DNA from: Roseomonas indoligenes
Lineage (GTDB): Bacteria; Pseudomonadota; Alphaproteobacteria; Acetobacterales; Acetobacteraceae
Assembly (NCBI RefSeq): GCF_017813365.1
Contig: NZ_JAGIZA010000007.1
Span: forward strand, 124,001 to 188,000
Reading direction: 5' to 3'
DNA length: 64,000 nt
The position numbers and the translations under genes are program-made. How positions within the stretch are numbered: position 1 is the stretch's first letter; the number at the start of each line of letters is the position of its first letter. The notes below the pieces were generated by a model, which saw nothing but the letters and a program-made list of their open reading frames with translations, had not been told where the DNA came from and did not search any database. Below, piece by piece: positions 21,283-29,240 of this stretch.

Positions 21283-21321
21283 AAAGGGCCCGCCTCGAAG
21301 GGGGTTCGAGGCGGGCCCTTT
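21283..21321 (-). terminator. 17-bp perfect terminator hairpin after metK
   Basis: AAAGGGCCCGCCTCGAA (21283-21299) and TTCGAGGCGGGCCCTTT (21305-21321) pair perfectly around a GGGGG loop. On the minus strand it is followed by TCTCTTTC, a pyrimidine-rich tail. It lies about 100 bp after the metK stop and upstream of trmB, so it should uncouple the two genes. Confidence 0.75.
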
Positions 21322-21420
21322 GTGCCGGCTGGGGGGCCGGACGGGCTGGGGGATCCCGTGGGAGGGAAGCTAGGCTAGGGGGAACAAAATGGCAACCGAT
21401 TCGTTAACCCCCAGGCCGTC

Positions 21421-22608
21421 TCAGCGGTTGAAGGCGCGCTTCAGCTCCGCCGCGAGGTCGGTACGCTCCCAGGTGAAGGTGCCCTTCTCCGCGTCCGGGG
21501 TGCGGCCGAAATGGCCGTAGGAGGAGGTGGGGACGTAGATCGGGCGGTTGAGGTGCAGATGCTCGCGGATGCCGCGGGGGGAGAGGTTCACCAGGTCGGA
21601 GACGACCTGGACCAGCTTGGCCTCATCCACGTCATGCCCGGTGCCGTGGAGGTCGAAGTAGACGGAGAGGGGCTTGGCGACGCCGATGGCGTAGCTGACC
21701 TGCATGGTGCAGCGATCGGCCAGGCCGGCGGCGACGACGTTCTTGGCGACGTAGCGGGCGGCATAGGCGGCGGAGCGGTCCACCTTCGTGGGGTCCTTGC
21801 CGGAGAAGGCGCCGCCGCCGTGGGGGGCCGCGCCGCCGTAGGTGTCCACGATGATCTTGCGGCCGGTGAGGCCGCAATCGCCGTCAGGCCCGCCGATGAC
21901 GAAGGTGCCGGTGGGGTTGACGTAGATCTCGTCGGCCGAGGGCATCCAGCCCGGGGGGAGCGAGGTCTCGATGAAGGGGAGGACGAGGCGCTTCACGTCG
22001 TCCTGCGTCATCCCATCCTCATGCTGGGTGGAGACGACGACGGAGGTGGCGCCGACGGGCTTGCCATCGACGTACTTCAGCGTGACCTGGGACTTGGCGT
22101 CGGGCAGGAGGCCCTTCGCGGCGATGTCCTGGTTGCGGCGGCCTTCGCTGATGCGGCGGAGGATCAGGTGGGCGTAGTAGAGGGGGGCCGGCATGAGATC
22201 CGGCGTCTCACGGCAGGCGTAGCCGAACATGATGCCCTGGTCGCCGGCGCCTTCATCCTTGTTCCCGGCGGCATCGACGCCCTGGGCGATGTGGGCGGAC
22301 TGGGCGTGGAGGTAGACGGAGACGTCCGCGTTCTTCCAGGAGAAGCCTTCCTGGTCGTAGCCGATGTCGTGCACGGCGAGGCGGGCCTTGTGGGCCAGGA
22401 GTTCGGCCGTGATGTCGCCGGGGCCGCGGGTTTCGCCGGCGATGACGATGCGGTTGGTGGTGACCAGCGTCTCACAGGCCACGCGGGCGTAGGGATCGGC
22501 TTCCAGGAAGGTGTCGAGCACCGTGTCCGAGATGCGGTCCGCCACCTTGTCTGGGTGGCCTTCGGAGACCGATTCGGATGTGAAAAGGTATTCGCCCGTG
22601 TCGCGCAT
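21421..22608 (-). CDS. metK: S-adenosylmethionine synthetase
   Basis: 395-residue enzyme forming SAM from methionine and ATP. Motifs: [12 protein letters not shown] at the N-terminus (catalytic His and K), [12 protein letters not shown] (methionine/ATP site), and the glycine-rich [25 protein letters not shown]. Start ATG at [21 protein letters not shown]; the long open frame upstream is not conserved. The leader can form a stem (22618-22645) that pairs with the possible ribosome binding site. A strong hairpin terminator follows. Confidence 0.97.
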   Translation of the reverse strand: MRDTGEYLFTSESVSEGHPDKVADRISDTVLDTFLEADPYARVACETLVTTNRIVIAGETRGPGDITAELLAHKARLAVHDIGYDQEGFSWKNADVSVYLHAQSAHIAQGVDAAGNKDEGAGDQGIMFGYACRETPDLMPAPLYYAHLILRRISEGRRNQDIAAKGLLPDAKSQVTLKYVDGKPVGATSVVVSTQHEDGMTQDDVKRLVLPFIETSLPPGWMPSADEIYVNPTGTFVIGGPDGDCGLTGRKIIVDTYGGAAPHGGGAFSGKDPTKVDRSAAYAARYVAKNVVAAGLADRCTMQVSYAIGVAKPLSVYFDLHGTGHDVDEAKLVQVVSDLVNLSPRGIREHLHLNRPIYVPTSSYGHFGRTPDAEKGTFTWERTDLAAELKRAFNR

Positions 22609-22617
22609 GGCTTGGTT

Positions 22618-22645
22618 CGGCCTCTTGTCGCGTGAGTGGAAGCCG
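22618..22645 (-). promoter_or_regulatory. Possible ribosome-site-masking hairpin upstream of metK
   Basis: On the minus strand CGGCTTC (22645-22639) can pair with GAGGCCG (22624-22618) with one G-T pair, enclosing a 14-nt loop. The 3' arm covers part of AAGAGG, the only Shine-Dalgarno-like string before the metK ATG, 12 nt away. The CGGCTTCC string recalls the SAM/SAH riboswitch core, but the rest of that consensus is not evident, so this is tentative. Confidence 0.25.
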
Positions 22646-22709
22646 ATTCCGGGGGATTCCGGCGGCGGGCGGGTTTCGCAGGCGCGAGAGGGGGGGTCAA
22701 GAAGACCGA

Positions 22710-23273
22710 CTATGACGGTTGGAGACAGGCAGGGATGCGGCGGCGGCCTGCCGCGGTGCGGAGGAGGGCGCGGAGGTTGCGGAGGTATGGGACGGCGGCG
22801 CGGGTGAGGGGTGTGGTGAGGAAGTGACGCACCGCGCGGTGGACGAGGGCGGCGAGGGAGGGATCCGGCAGGAGCCAGGAGGGGCCGGGGAGGGCGCGGG
22901 GGAGGTTCAGGCGGCGGGCGAGGGTGAGGACGGGGATGCCGAGCAGGCGGTAGGTGCGACGGTGGGCGGCGCAGAGCCAATCCAGCAGGGCGCGGAGGGG
23001 TTTGGGCGCGCGCTTGCGGGCGGCGAGGCGGAGGAGGCGGGACCAGACGCCCGCGCGGGCCCAGCGGCGGAACTGGCGGTGGAGGGTATCGGCCGGGGCG
23101 GCCGTGGAGCCGGAGTGGCACCAGGGGAGGGTTGTGGTGACGAGCTGGAAGATGGCGTCCAGCCGGGCGCGGGGGTTGGGGATGGGGCGGCCCGCGCCCG
23201 TGAGGGGGAGGTGGGGGGAGAGGGCGGACCACTCGGCGTCGGTGAGGGGGGACCAGGGGCGGGAGTGGGGCAT
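22710..23273 (-). CDS. Lone IS5-type transposase N-terminal domain protein (DUF4096-like)
   Basis: 187 residues. The N-terminus, [16 protein letters not shown] followed by [17 protein letters not shown] and [19 protein letters not shown], matches the helix-turn-helix domain that begins many IS5/IS4-type transposases. The following DDE catalytic domain is absent; instead there is a basic helical tail with [15 protein letters not shown]. It has no IS partner frame and no visible terminal repeats. A related but truncated tail occurs at 47871-48155. It may be a decayed insertion sequence or a domesticated DNA-binding protein; it borders an AT-rich acquired gene. Confidence 0.6.
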   Translation of the reverse strand: MPHSRPWSPLTDAEWSALSPHLPLTGAGRPIPNPRARLDAIFQLVTTTLPWCHSGSTAAPADTLHRQFRRWARAGVWSRLLRLAARKRAPKPLRALLDWLCAAHRRTYRLLGIPVLTLARRLNLPRALPGPSWLLPDPSLAALVHRAVRHFLTTPLTRAAVPYLRNLRALLRTAAGRRRIPACLQPS

Positions 23274-23338
23274 GCGGGGGCTCCTAGTCGACGACCCTTT
23301 CTAAGGAAAATATGCCCCAACAGTCAAGCCTTTTATTC

Positions 23339-25099
23339 CTACTGTTCGCAGAGGGTTTTCAGCAACTCGATGATACCCTTCACATCGTCAGGGATTTCGT
23401 CGGGCATCATTGCTTTCGCGATGCTCAAGGGACTACATCCAAATTTTGTTTTGATGCAGTTAGGGCCTACTTGAGTTAACTCTTTTCCACGTGCGTCAAG
23501 CATAGCCTCTGCAACATCTCGTGCTGCAAAGTTTGCAGGCACAATTAGCGCATTGTCCGCCATGAAGGAAATAATGTCAGCCATATCTCTGCTTGATGCG
23601 CGTGCGATCGCAGCTGGGCAAAGAACATAGTTCTCGATGTGTCTGCGCCTCCAAACCTTCAAATGAAGGTTAATCTCCGAATCCGCGACGGATTTGTCTC
23701 GAAGACTGACTGGATCTACCTGACCGAGCTCGTGATCATCTCTATCTCGGATACTAACTGCAATAAGGTCCGGAATCTCATGCTTCAACTGAAGAAATAG
23801 TTGCTTCCGTTCGCTACTGCCGCCTGTCCATGGCCAGACAACTAGCTTCTTGGGCCACTCGACACCTAGCTGGGTAGCCCACGCCTTTAGCATGTTGGCA
23901 TCACTATGATTCTCAACGATCAGCATCCTCTTAGATTGCCTGAGAGGATCAATCTTGGGCGCGTAGTCGCTTCCAAGACCGAGGAACAAAGGAATTTTAT
24001 TGCGCTCGTCCTCTAGATATTTAGCGGAGGCGCCTTTGAATGCAAAAACCTTGGAATGCTCAGCCCACCTCAGTATCTCGGTACTGTGTGTCGCCATAAG
24101 TATCTGTTTGCCAGAAGATTGCACAATACCTTCTAACGCTTCCACCAATTGGGCCTGCAAAGATGGATGAAGGTGCGCGTCAGGTTCGTCTAGAAGTAAT
24201 GTGTTGACGGTAGGACTAAGGGCGAGTGCATACACACTCAACCATTGCAATAAGCCGCTCCCTTCCGCCATCAAATCCCGGGCGTTGTAATTAGGAAACC
24301 TCTTGAACGCCTTTCCGTCCATTTTGCCTTTTGCACACATCACTTTAATATAGCTGTGATAAAGAGAGTTAAAGGGTTCTACGACAAACTGCACGCCGAA
24401 GACGCGAGCCATCGTTGATTGAAGAATCTCCCACGGATCTTCGTTTCGAAGCCTCTCCAGGTCGGAATTCTTAATCTTGGTTCGTCCCGATTTCAGTCGA
24501 GCACGCTCTTTCTCATTGTCCTGAAACATGTCATGCAATAAGTTCCTAATAATTCCCCCGGCCAAGCCGCGGCCGATCATGGCCCGCCGCTCGGCTCCCG
24601 ACATCTGGTTCTCTCTACTTCCAATTCCAGCAAATGGCGGCAAATATGCGACCATAGGTAAAGCATCAGATGCTGCTAAGTTGGATGATGTCTGCTTGAT
24701 GAAGAGGCGGTCGTTTGTGAGTGCTAGGGCTAATTTCAGATGCTTGTCATTGCCTGTACCATCAAGCCAGTGGCTTTCGATTGAGAGAGAGTAGCCATCA
24801 CTGCCTGGAAGTTGAGCTTTGAGATTAGTCCAGAGGTGCTTCAGGCTAGCAACTGCAATTGGAGAAAACTCATCATCTGAAAGTCCCAATCCTTGTCCTC
24901 TATAACCGGATAGTAAGCTATCTCTTCCTCGTTCGATTTCCAAGACAGAGCGACAGAACTCCCACACTGCGATGGCTTGCAGAAGGGTTGATTTTCCCGA
25001 ATTGTTCGCTCCGGCAAGAAAGGAGATGCCTTGAGGAGATAAATTGAATGTAGACGAGCTAAAGCGTTTGAAGTTAGTGAGTGTAACGCTTCTGATCAT
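23339..25099 (-). CDS. OLD-family AAA ATPase/TOPRIM nuclease
   Basis: 586 residues. The ABC-type ATPase half has Walker A GANNSGKST (residues 30-38), an EGSGLLQ signature-like region (279-285), Walker B with LLLDEPDAHLHP (301-312) and the H-loop MATHSTEIL. The second half carries a TOPRIM-like pattern: LIVENHSDANMLKAW (393-407) and IRDRDDHE (450-457), followed by RRRHIENY. This architecture fits class 1 OLD nucleases, several of which act in phage defence. No UvrD-like partner (Gabija type) is adjacent. The gene is visibly far lower in GC than both neighbours, which points to horizontal acquisition. Confidence 0.85.
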   Translation of the reverse strand: MIRSVTLTNFKRFSSSTFNLSPQGISFLAGANNSGKSTLLQAIAVWEFCRSVLEIERGRDSLLSGYRGQGLGLSDDEFSPIAVASLKHLWTNLKAQLPGSDGYSLSIESHWLDGTGNDKHLKLALALTNDRLFIKQTSSNLAASDALPMVAYLPPFAGIGSRENQMSGAERRAMIGRGLAGGIIRNLLHDMFQDNEKERARLKSGRTKIKNSDLERLRNEDPWEILQSTMARVFGVQFVVEPFNSLYHSYIKVMCAKGKMDGKAFKRFPNYNARDLMAEGSGLLQWLSVYALALSPTVNTLLLDEPDAHLHPSLQAQLVEALEGIVQSSGKQILMATHSTEILRWAEHSKVFAFKGASAKYLEDERNKIPLFLGLGSDYAPKIDPLRQSKRMLIVENHSDANMLKAWATQLGVEWPKKLVVWPWTGGSSERKQLFLQLKHEIPDLIAVSIRDRDDHELGQVDPVSLRDKSVADSEINLHLKVWRRRHIENYVLCPAAIARASSRDMADIISFMADNALIVPANFAARDVAEAMLDARGKELTQVGPNCIKTKFGCSPLSIAKAMMPDEIPDDVKGIIELLKTLCEQ

Positions 25100-25204
25100 G
25101 AATATCTCGGCTGCTGAAAATTGTGAATTTGCAAATCTTGCGCCGTATTTCTCCGGCGGCCTTCCGGATTAAGGGTCTTTTATGCTCCAAGGTTCTTAAG
25201 ATGA

Positions 25205-26245
25205 TCAAAGCAAAAACGCTGCCCCACTCTCCTCGCACACCACCCGCACCTCCTCCACCAGCGTCTGCACCATCGGAATCCCGTCCCGCCGCCGCTCGAC
25301 TGTGGTGTCGTGCTCGGGGTCGCCGGGGATGAGGACGGGGGCGGCGGGGTCGGCGGGCGGGTTGTCGCGCAGGCGGGTGAGGAGGTCGTCCAGGTCGGCT
25401 TGGAAGCCTTCCCGGTCCCGGAAGGCGGTGGGGTTCAGGACGAGGAAGAAGTGGCCGGTGTGGAGTTGGGCGGAGCCGGCGCCGGTGAGGGTGGCGCAGA
25501 GGATCTCGACCATCAGGGCCAGGCCGTAGCCCTTGTGGGCGCCCTGTTCGCGGGTGCCGCCGAGGGGGGCGAGGCGACGGGCGTCCGAGGCGCGGGCGCT
25601 GTCCAGTTCCGGCTCGCCGTTCTCATCCAGGGCCCAGCCGGGGGGGAGGGGTTTTCCGGCGCGGCGGGCGATGGAGATTTTTCCGTAGGCGACGGTGGTG
25701 GTGGCCATGTCCAGCAGGACGGGGCGGGCGGGGTCGCGCGTGGGGGCGGAGAAGGCGATGGGGTTGGTGCCGAGCGCGGGTTGGGTGCCGCGGAGGGGGA
25801 CCATGAGGTGGGAGGAGTTGGTGAGGGAGAGGGCGATCATTCCCTGTTCGGCGGCGAGGCGGGCGTACCAGCCGGCGGCGCCGTAGTGGTTGGAGTTGGT
25901 GACGGCGGCGACGCCGATGCCGAATTCCCGGGCCTTCTCGATCGCGGTGGTGGTGGCGAGGTGGGCGGGGACGTGGCCGATGGCGGCGTGGCCGTCGATG
26001 AGGACGCCGGGGCCGTGGTCCCGCGCGATCGTGGGGGTGGCCTTCGGGTCCAGGCGGCCTTCGCGGAAGAGGCGCTGGTAGTGGGGGAGCATGCCGACGC
26101 CGTGGGAGTCGATGCCCGTCAGATCGGTGTCCACCATGATCATGGCGGCGGTGTTGGCGTGCTCCCCGCTCATTCCCCAGGCCGCGAAGACCGCGGTGAG
26201 CTGGCGGTGGAGGGTTTCGGCGGGGACGAGGATGGTGTCGGGCAT
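25205..26245 (-). CDS. Malate/L-lactate/ureidoglycolate dehydrogenase family oxidoreductase
   Basis: 346-residue LDH2-type NAD(P)-dependent dehydrogenase. It has TGIDSHGVGMLPHY (substrate/catalytic region), SNHYGAAGWYA, LGTNPIAFSAPT, MATTTVAYGKI and GGTREQGAHKGYGLALMVEIL, all hallmarks of the fold that lacks a classical Rossmann domain. Substrates in the family include malate, lactate, ureidoglycolate and delta-1-piperideine-2-carboxylate; none is indicated by context. Its 3' end marks the return to high GC after the acquired OLD gene. Stop at 25205 lies within 110 bp of the OLD start. Confidence 0.88.
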   Translation of the reverse strand: MPDTILVPAETLHRQLTAVFAAWGMSGEHANTAAMIMVDTDLTGIDSHGVGMLPHYQRLFREGRLDPKATPTIARDHGPGVLIDGHAAIGHVPAHLATTTAIEKAREFGIGVAAVTNSNHYGAAGWYARLAAEQGMIALSLTNSSHLMVPLRGTQPALGTNPIAFSAPTRDPARPVLLDMATTTVAYGKISIARRAGKPLPPGWALDENGEPELDSARASDARRLAPLGGTREQGAHKGYGLALMVEILCATLTGAGSAQLHTGHFFLVLNPTAFRDREGFQADLDDLLTRLRDNPPADPAAPVLIPGDPEHDTTVERRRDGIPMVQTLVEEVRVVCEESGAAFLL

Positions 26246-26266
26246 CCCGCTATTAGATCGCGGGGT

Positions 26267-26319
26267 CCGGGGGGTGCGTCCACCCCCCGGCGGGGGATCT
26301 AGGGGGCGGCGCTCCCTAG
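26267..26319. repeat. Paired hairpins related to the composite elements
   Basis: CCGGGGGGTG (26267-26276) pairs with CACCCCCCGG (26281-26290); immediately after, CTAGGG (26299-26304) pairs with CCCTAG (26314-26319) around a GGCGGCGCT-like centre. The second module closely resembles the GGGTCCAGGGAGGCGGCGCCTCCCTGG module of copy A at 1860-1886. It lies between the dehydrogenase and SYLF genes. Confidence 0.5.
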
Positions 26320-26336
26320 GCCGGCCCCGTCAGGAC

Positions 26337-26912
26337 TTAGGACGGGTTGATGCGGGAGATCTTGGTGCCGTTGAGGGAGATGGAGGCCATGAGGCCCTGT
26401 TGGTTGAAGGTGATGGCGTAGACGGGTTCGCGGAGGGTGGTGGCGGTGAAGTTCACCTGGTCTCCGCGGTCCAGCACCACGACGGAGGGGCCGGTGCCGA
26501 TTTCCCAGCCGTCGGCGCGCATGAGGGCGCCGAGGGCTTCGTCGGTCATGAAGAACATGGCGAGGCCGGCGGCCTGGGCGCCGATGAGGAGGCCGAAGGA
26601 GGCGCCGGCGATGTTGTAGTAGCCCTGGATGGTGTTGCCGCGGAGGGCGGCGCCTTCGCCGTACTGGCCGCCGACGACGAAGCCGCCCTGGATGATGCGG
26701 GGGAAGATGAGGGTGGCGCGGGCCTGGGCGAAGAGGTTGCGGGTTTCGGCGCGCTCCCGGAGGGAGACGAGGGCGGCGTTGACCTCGGCGGTGATCTCGG
26801 CGGCGGTGGCGGCCTGCGCGGGGGTGGGGCGGAGGATTGTGGGGGCGGCGAGGGCCGCGGCCGCGGCGGGGAGGAGGCGTGTGGTCAGGGCGCGGCGGGT
26901 GGGCGCGGGCAT
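26337..26912 (-). CDS. SYLF/YSC84-domain lipid-binding protein, exported
   Basis: 191 residues. The N-terminus TRRALTTRLL followed by an Ala-rich hydrophobic stretch ending AQA is a signal peptide, possibly Tat type. The mature part is a SYLF domain: ATLIFPRIIQGGFVVGGQYGEGAAL, GYYNIAGASFGLLIGAQ and a central beta-rich half ending AITFNQQGLMASISL. SYLF proteins bind phosphoinositides or membranes in eukaryotes; the bacterial role is unclear but probably periplasmic. AAAGGAG lies 8 bp before the ATG. Confidence 0.85.
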   Translation of the reverse strand: MPAPTRRALTTRLLPAAAAALAAPTILRPTPAQAATAAEITAEVNAALVSLRERAETRNLFAQARATLIFPRIIQGGFVVGGQYGEGAALRGNTIQGYYNIAGASFGLLIGAQAAGLAMFFMTDEALGALMRADGWEIGTGPSVVVLDRGDQVNFTATTLREPVYAITFNQQGLMASISLNGTKISRINPS

Positions 26913-27107
26913 CGTGGGGCTCCTTTGGGCCGGAGGTTGGGCCGGGGGGGATGGGCCGGCGGGGCGGTTGGGAAACGCGCCTTGCGGGGCTTTGGATGCC
27001 GGGTGGTGGGCGATGTGCGAAGTGCAAGGGGGTGGCGGTACGAAAGGTGAGTTCCTGCGTTGAGGAACTGCGGCGCGTCCTGCGCCAGGAAAAATGGAGA
27101 TGGGCCG

Positions 27108-27272
27108 ATGACGCTGATCCTGATCATCATCGTGCTGTTCTTGCTGTTCGGCGGGGGCGGGTATTACGGGTATCGGAGCGGGTATTACGGGGGTGGCGGG
27201 TTTGGCGGCATCCTCGGGCTGCTGGTGATCGTGCTGATCGTTTACCTGCTGTTCGGGCGCGGCGGGATGTGA
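27108..27272 (+). CDS. 54-residue glycine-rich membrane miniprotein
   Basis: Two hydrophobic segments (about residues 2-15 and 31-48) flank a Gly/Tyr-rich loop, GGGGYYGYRSGYYGGGGFGG. The ATG is preceded by GGAGA with suitable spacing; a longer in-frame start at 27060 adds a charged, unlikely leader. It resembles in size and layout the small DUF3309-type proteins common in alphaproteobacteria, function unknown. It is divergent from the SYLF gene; a GTTCCT/AGGAAC inverted repeat (27051-27068) lies in the shared upstream region. Confidence 0.6.
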   Translation: MTLILIIIVLFLLFGGGGYYGYRSGYYGGGGFGGILGLLVIVLIVYLLFGRGGM

Positions 27273-27313
27273 GTTGAGTTCGGGGCCGGGGGGGCGGTGC
27301 TCTTCCGGCCCTT

Positions 27314-27943
27314 TCAGGATTGAATGAGATAGGCCATGGCGTCCGGGATGCCGTCCCGGATGGCGAGTTCCTTCGGGGCGCGGCGGTCCGGCCGTGGGTA
27401 GGACGCGATGGGCTGGAAGGTGTGCTCGTCACGCGGAGAGCCGGGGCGGCCGTAGAGGCCCTGGGCGATGCCGGTGTTGATGGGCGTGGTGAAGGCGTGG
27501 TCGGCGTGGGCTGCCAGGAGGCGGGCCGTGTCGAAGGCGAGGAGTGTCTGCGCGCGGGCGCGGTTCACGCGGGCGAGGCGTTCGGCCTGCGGTTTGTTGA
27601 GCCAGAAGAAGACATGGGCGTTGATGTGGCGGCGCCAGGCCGTGGGGTCGTTCGCGTAGGTGCCGTGGAGGGTTTGGGCGAGGGGGGCGTCGGGCATCCA
27701 CTGGTCGCGGAGGGTGGCGCCGGGGAGGCCTTCGCGGTGCAGACGGGTGAAGTTGCCGCGGCCGCGGTTGTGCTCGAGCAAGGCGGGGCGGTCGGGTTCC
27801 CGGACTTCGTAGAGGGCGACGAGGGCCGCCGCTGAGAGCAGGCCGTTCGTGGCGATGCCGGGCAGGGCCTCCGGGTCCGTGACGTGGAAGAGCGTGGGGA
27901 AGCGGGCGGCGAAGCGGGCCGCCGCTTCCATCGCTTCTGCCAT
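27314..27943 (-). CDS. DUF7002-like protein, possible ADP-ribosyltransferase-like fold
   Basis: 209 residues, no signal peptide or membrane segment. Begins with LFHVTDPEALPGIATNGLLSAAALVALYEV, a pattern (HxT...L..I...GLLS) seen in DUF7002 and in RNA phosphotransferase/ART-like folds; later HGTYANDPTAWRRHINAHVFFWLN and the F-TPINTG segment are conserved-looking. The function is unknown to me, and the fold assignment is tentative. Only 8 bp separate it from the dapB stop, so the two are likely co-transcribed. Confidence 0.6.
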   Translation of the reverse strand: MAEAMEAAARFAARFPTLFHVTDPEALPGIATNGLLSAAALVALYEVREPDRPALLEHNRGRGNFTRLHREGLPGATLRDQWMPDAPLAQTLHGTYANDPTAWRRHINAHVFFWLNKPQAERLARVNRARAQTLLAFDTARLLAAHADHAFTTPINTGIAQGLYGRPGSPRDEHTFQPIASYPRPDRRAPKELAIRDGIPDAMAYLIQS

Positions 27944-27951
27944 GCCCTGCG

Positions 27952-28704
27952 TCAGGCCATGCCGAGGACGTGGCCCATGCCGTAGAGGCCGGGGGACTTA
28001 CCGAGGGCCCAGAGGGCGGCGCGGACGGCGCCGGTGGCGTAGACGCGGCGGTCGAAGGAGCGGTGGGTGAGGGCGATGTGCTCCGTGCCCGCGGCGAAGA
28101 GGAGGGTGTGTTCGCCCACCACCTGGCCGGCGCGGAGGGAGGCGAAGCCGATGGCGCCGGTCTTGCGGGGGCCGGTGTGGCCGTCGCGGCCGGATTCGAT
28201 GCCGGCGGCCTCCAGGGTGGTGCTGCGGCCCTTGGCCACGGCGTGGCCGAGGGCGAGGGCGGTGCCGGAGGGGGCGTCCACCTTCTGGCGGTGGTGGGTT
28301 TCGGTGATCTCCGCGTCGTAGGCCTCGGCGGGGAGGGCGGAGGCAAGGCGCTCGGCGGCGGCGAGCAGCAGGTTCACGCCGGGGGAGAAGTTAGCGGCGT
28401 AGACGATCGGGATGTGGCGCGCGGCCTCGGCCAGACGGGCTTCCTGCGCGGCGTTGAGGCCGGAGGTGCCGAGGATCAGGGGCTTCCGGGCGGCCTCGGC
28501 GGCGGCGATGTGGGGGATGGCGGCGTCCGCGGTGGTGAAGTCGATGAGGACATCGGCGGTGCGGGCGAGGGCGGCGGGATCCGTGGGCCACTGGTCGCCG
28601 CGGCGGGCGGTGCCGCCGGCGAGGGCGGCGCCGGCCGCGGCCACCTCCTCGACGAGGAGGCGGCCCATGCGGCCGGTGATTCCGAGGATGCCGATAGAGG
28701 CCAT
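27952..28704 (-). CDS. dapB: 4-hydroxy-tetrahydrodipicolinate reductase
   Basis: 250-residue NAD(P)H-dependent reductase of the lysine/diaminopimelate pathway. N-terminal nucleotide-binding motif GITGRMG, then VLIDFTT, the GTSGL motif, and the substrate/dimer segment ITETHHRQKVDAPSGTALALG with catalytic His and Lys. GEHTLLFAAGTEHIALTHRS is the conserved C-terminal strand. Normal length. The DUF7002-like gene follows immediately. Confidence 0.95.
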   Translation of the reverse strand: MASIGILGITGRMGRLLVEEVAAAGAALAGGTARRGDQWPTDPAALARTADVLIDFTTADAAIPHIAAAEAARKPLILGTSGLNAAQEARLAEAARHIPIVYAANFSPGVNLLLAAAERLASALPAEAYDAEITETHHRQKVDAPSGTALALGHAVAKGRSTTLEAAGIESGRDGHTGPRKTGAIGFASLRAGQVVGEHTLLFAAGTEHIALTHRSFDRRVYATGAVRAALWALGKSPGLYGMGHVLGMA

Positions 28705-28778
28705 GCGCCCTTTCCCTTCCGCCCGTGGTCCCCGCGTTTTGCTTGGGATTGCGGGGCGGGGGAAGGGGCGCGGGGGCG

Positions 28779-29183
28779 TTACGACACCTCGAGCCAGAAG
28801 GGCTGGGCCTTATAATAGTCGTAGACGCGGCGGCTGTTGGTGTCGGAGATGTCCATGTTCTCCGTCGCGGCGTAGGCGGGCGCGCCCTCCAGTTGCTCGC
28901 GGGTCAGGTCCACCACGTAGCCGCCCTTGGTCGTGTCGTAGGTGAGGACGGACCAGGGGAGGGGGTGGTGGTTCTCGCCGAGGCCGAGGAAGCCGCCGAA
29001 GGACATCACCGCGAAGGCGACGCGGCCGGAGACCTTGTCGATCATCAGGTCCTCGACCGTGCCGAGACGCTCTCCGGCGCGGTCGTAGACGGCGGTGCCC
29101 TCCACCTTGTCGGCGGAGATGAGGCGGTGGGGGCTTTCCGGGCGGATGGTGTTGTCGGTGCCGGTGGGAAAGACGTCGGACAT
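28779..29183 (-). CDS. PRC-barrel domain protein
   Basis: 134 residues, a single PRC-barrel domain: SADKVEGTAVYDRAGERLGTVEDLMIDKVSGRVAFAVMSFGGFLGLGENHHPLPW. Such stand-alone PRC-barrel proteins in alphaproteobacteria are often stress induced or associated with the envelope or RNA; the precise role is unknown. No signal peptide. GGAGA lies 7-11 bp before the start. It precedes dapB by 74 bp on the same strand. Confidence 0.85.
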   Translation of the reverse strand: MSDVFPTGTDNTIRPESPHRLISADKVEGTAVYDRAGERLGTVEDLMIDKVSGRVAFAVMSFGGFLGLGENHHPLPWSVLTYDTTKGGYVVDLTREQLEGAPAYAATENMDISDTNSRRVYDYYKAQPFWLEVS

Positions 29184-29240
29184 GGTCGGGTTCTCCCGTT
29201 TGGGATGGGGAAACGCCGAGGGGTGGGGGTGGGTTTGGCC

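Noticed and set aside
21283-21321. tRNA T-arm (the GGGTTCGAGGC string)
   Set aside because: The string is the loop-side arm of a 17-bp terminator stem; no acceptor or anticodon arms surround it.
23339-25099. Gabija system
   Set aside because: No UvrD/Rep-like GajB helicase is encoded on either side of the OLD-like gene.
22710-25204. Complete insertion sequence or integrative element carrying the OLD-like gene
   Set aside because: I found no terminal inverted repeats, direct repeats, tRNA-end duplication or integrase; only a composition change and a lone transposase-type domain.
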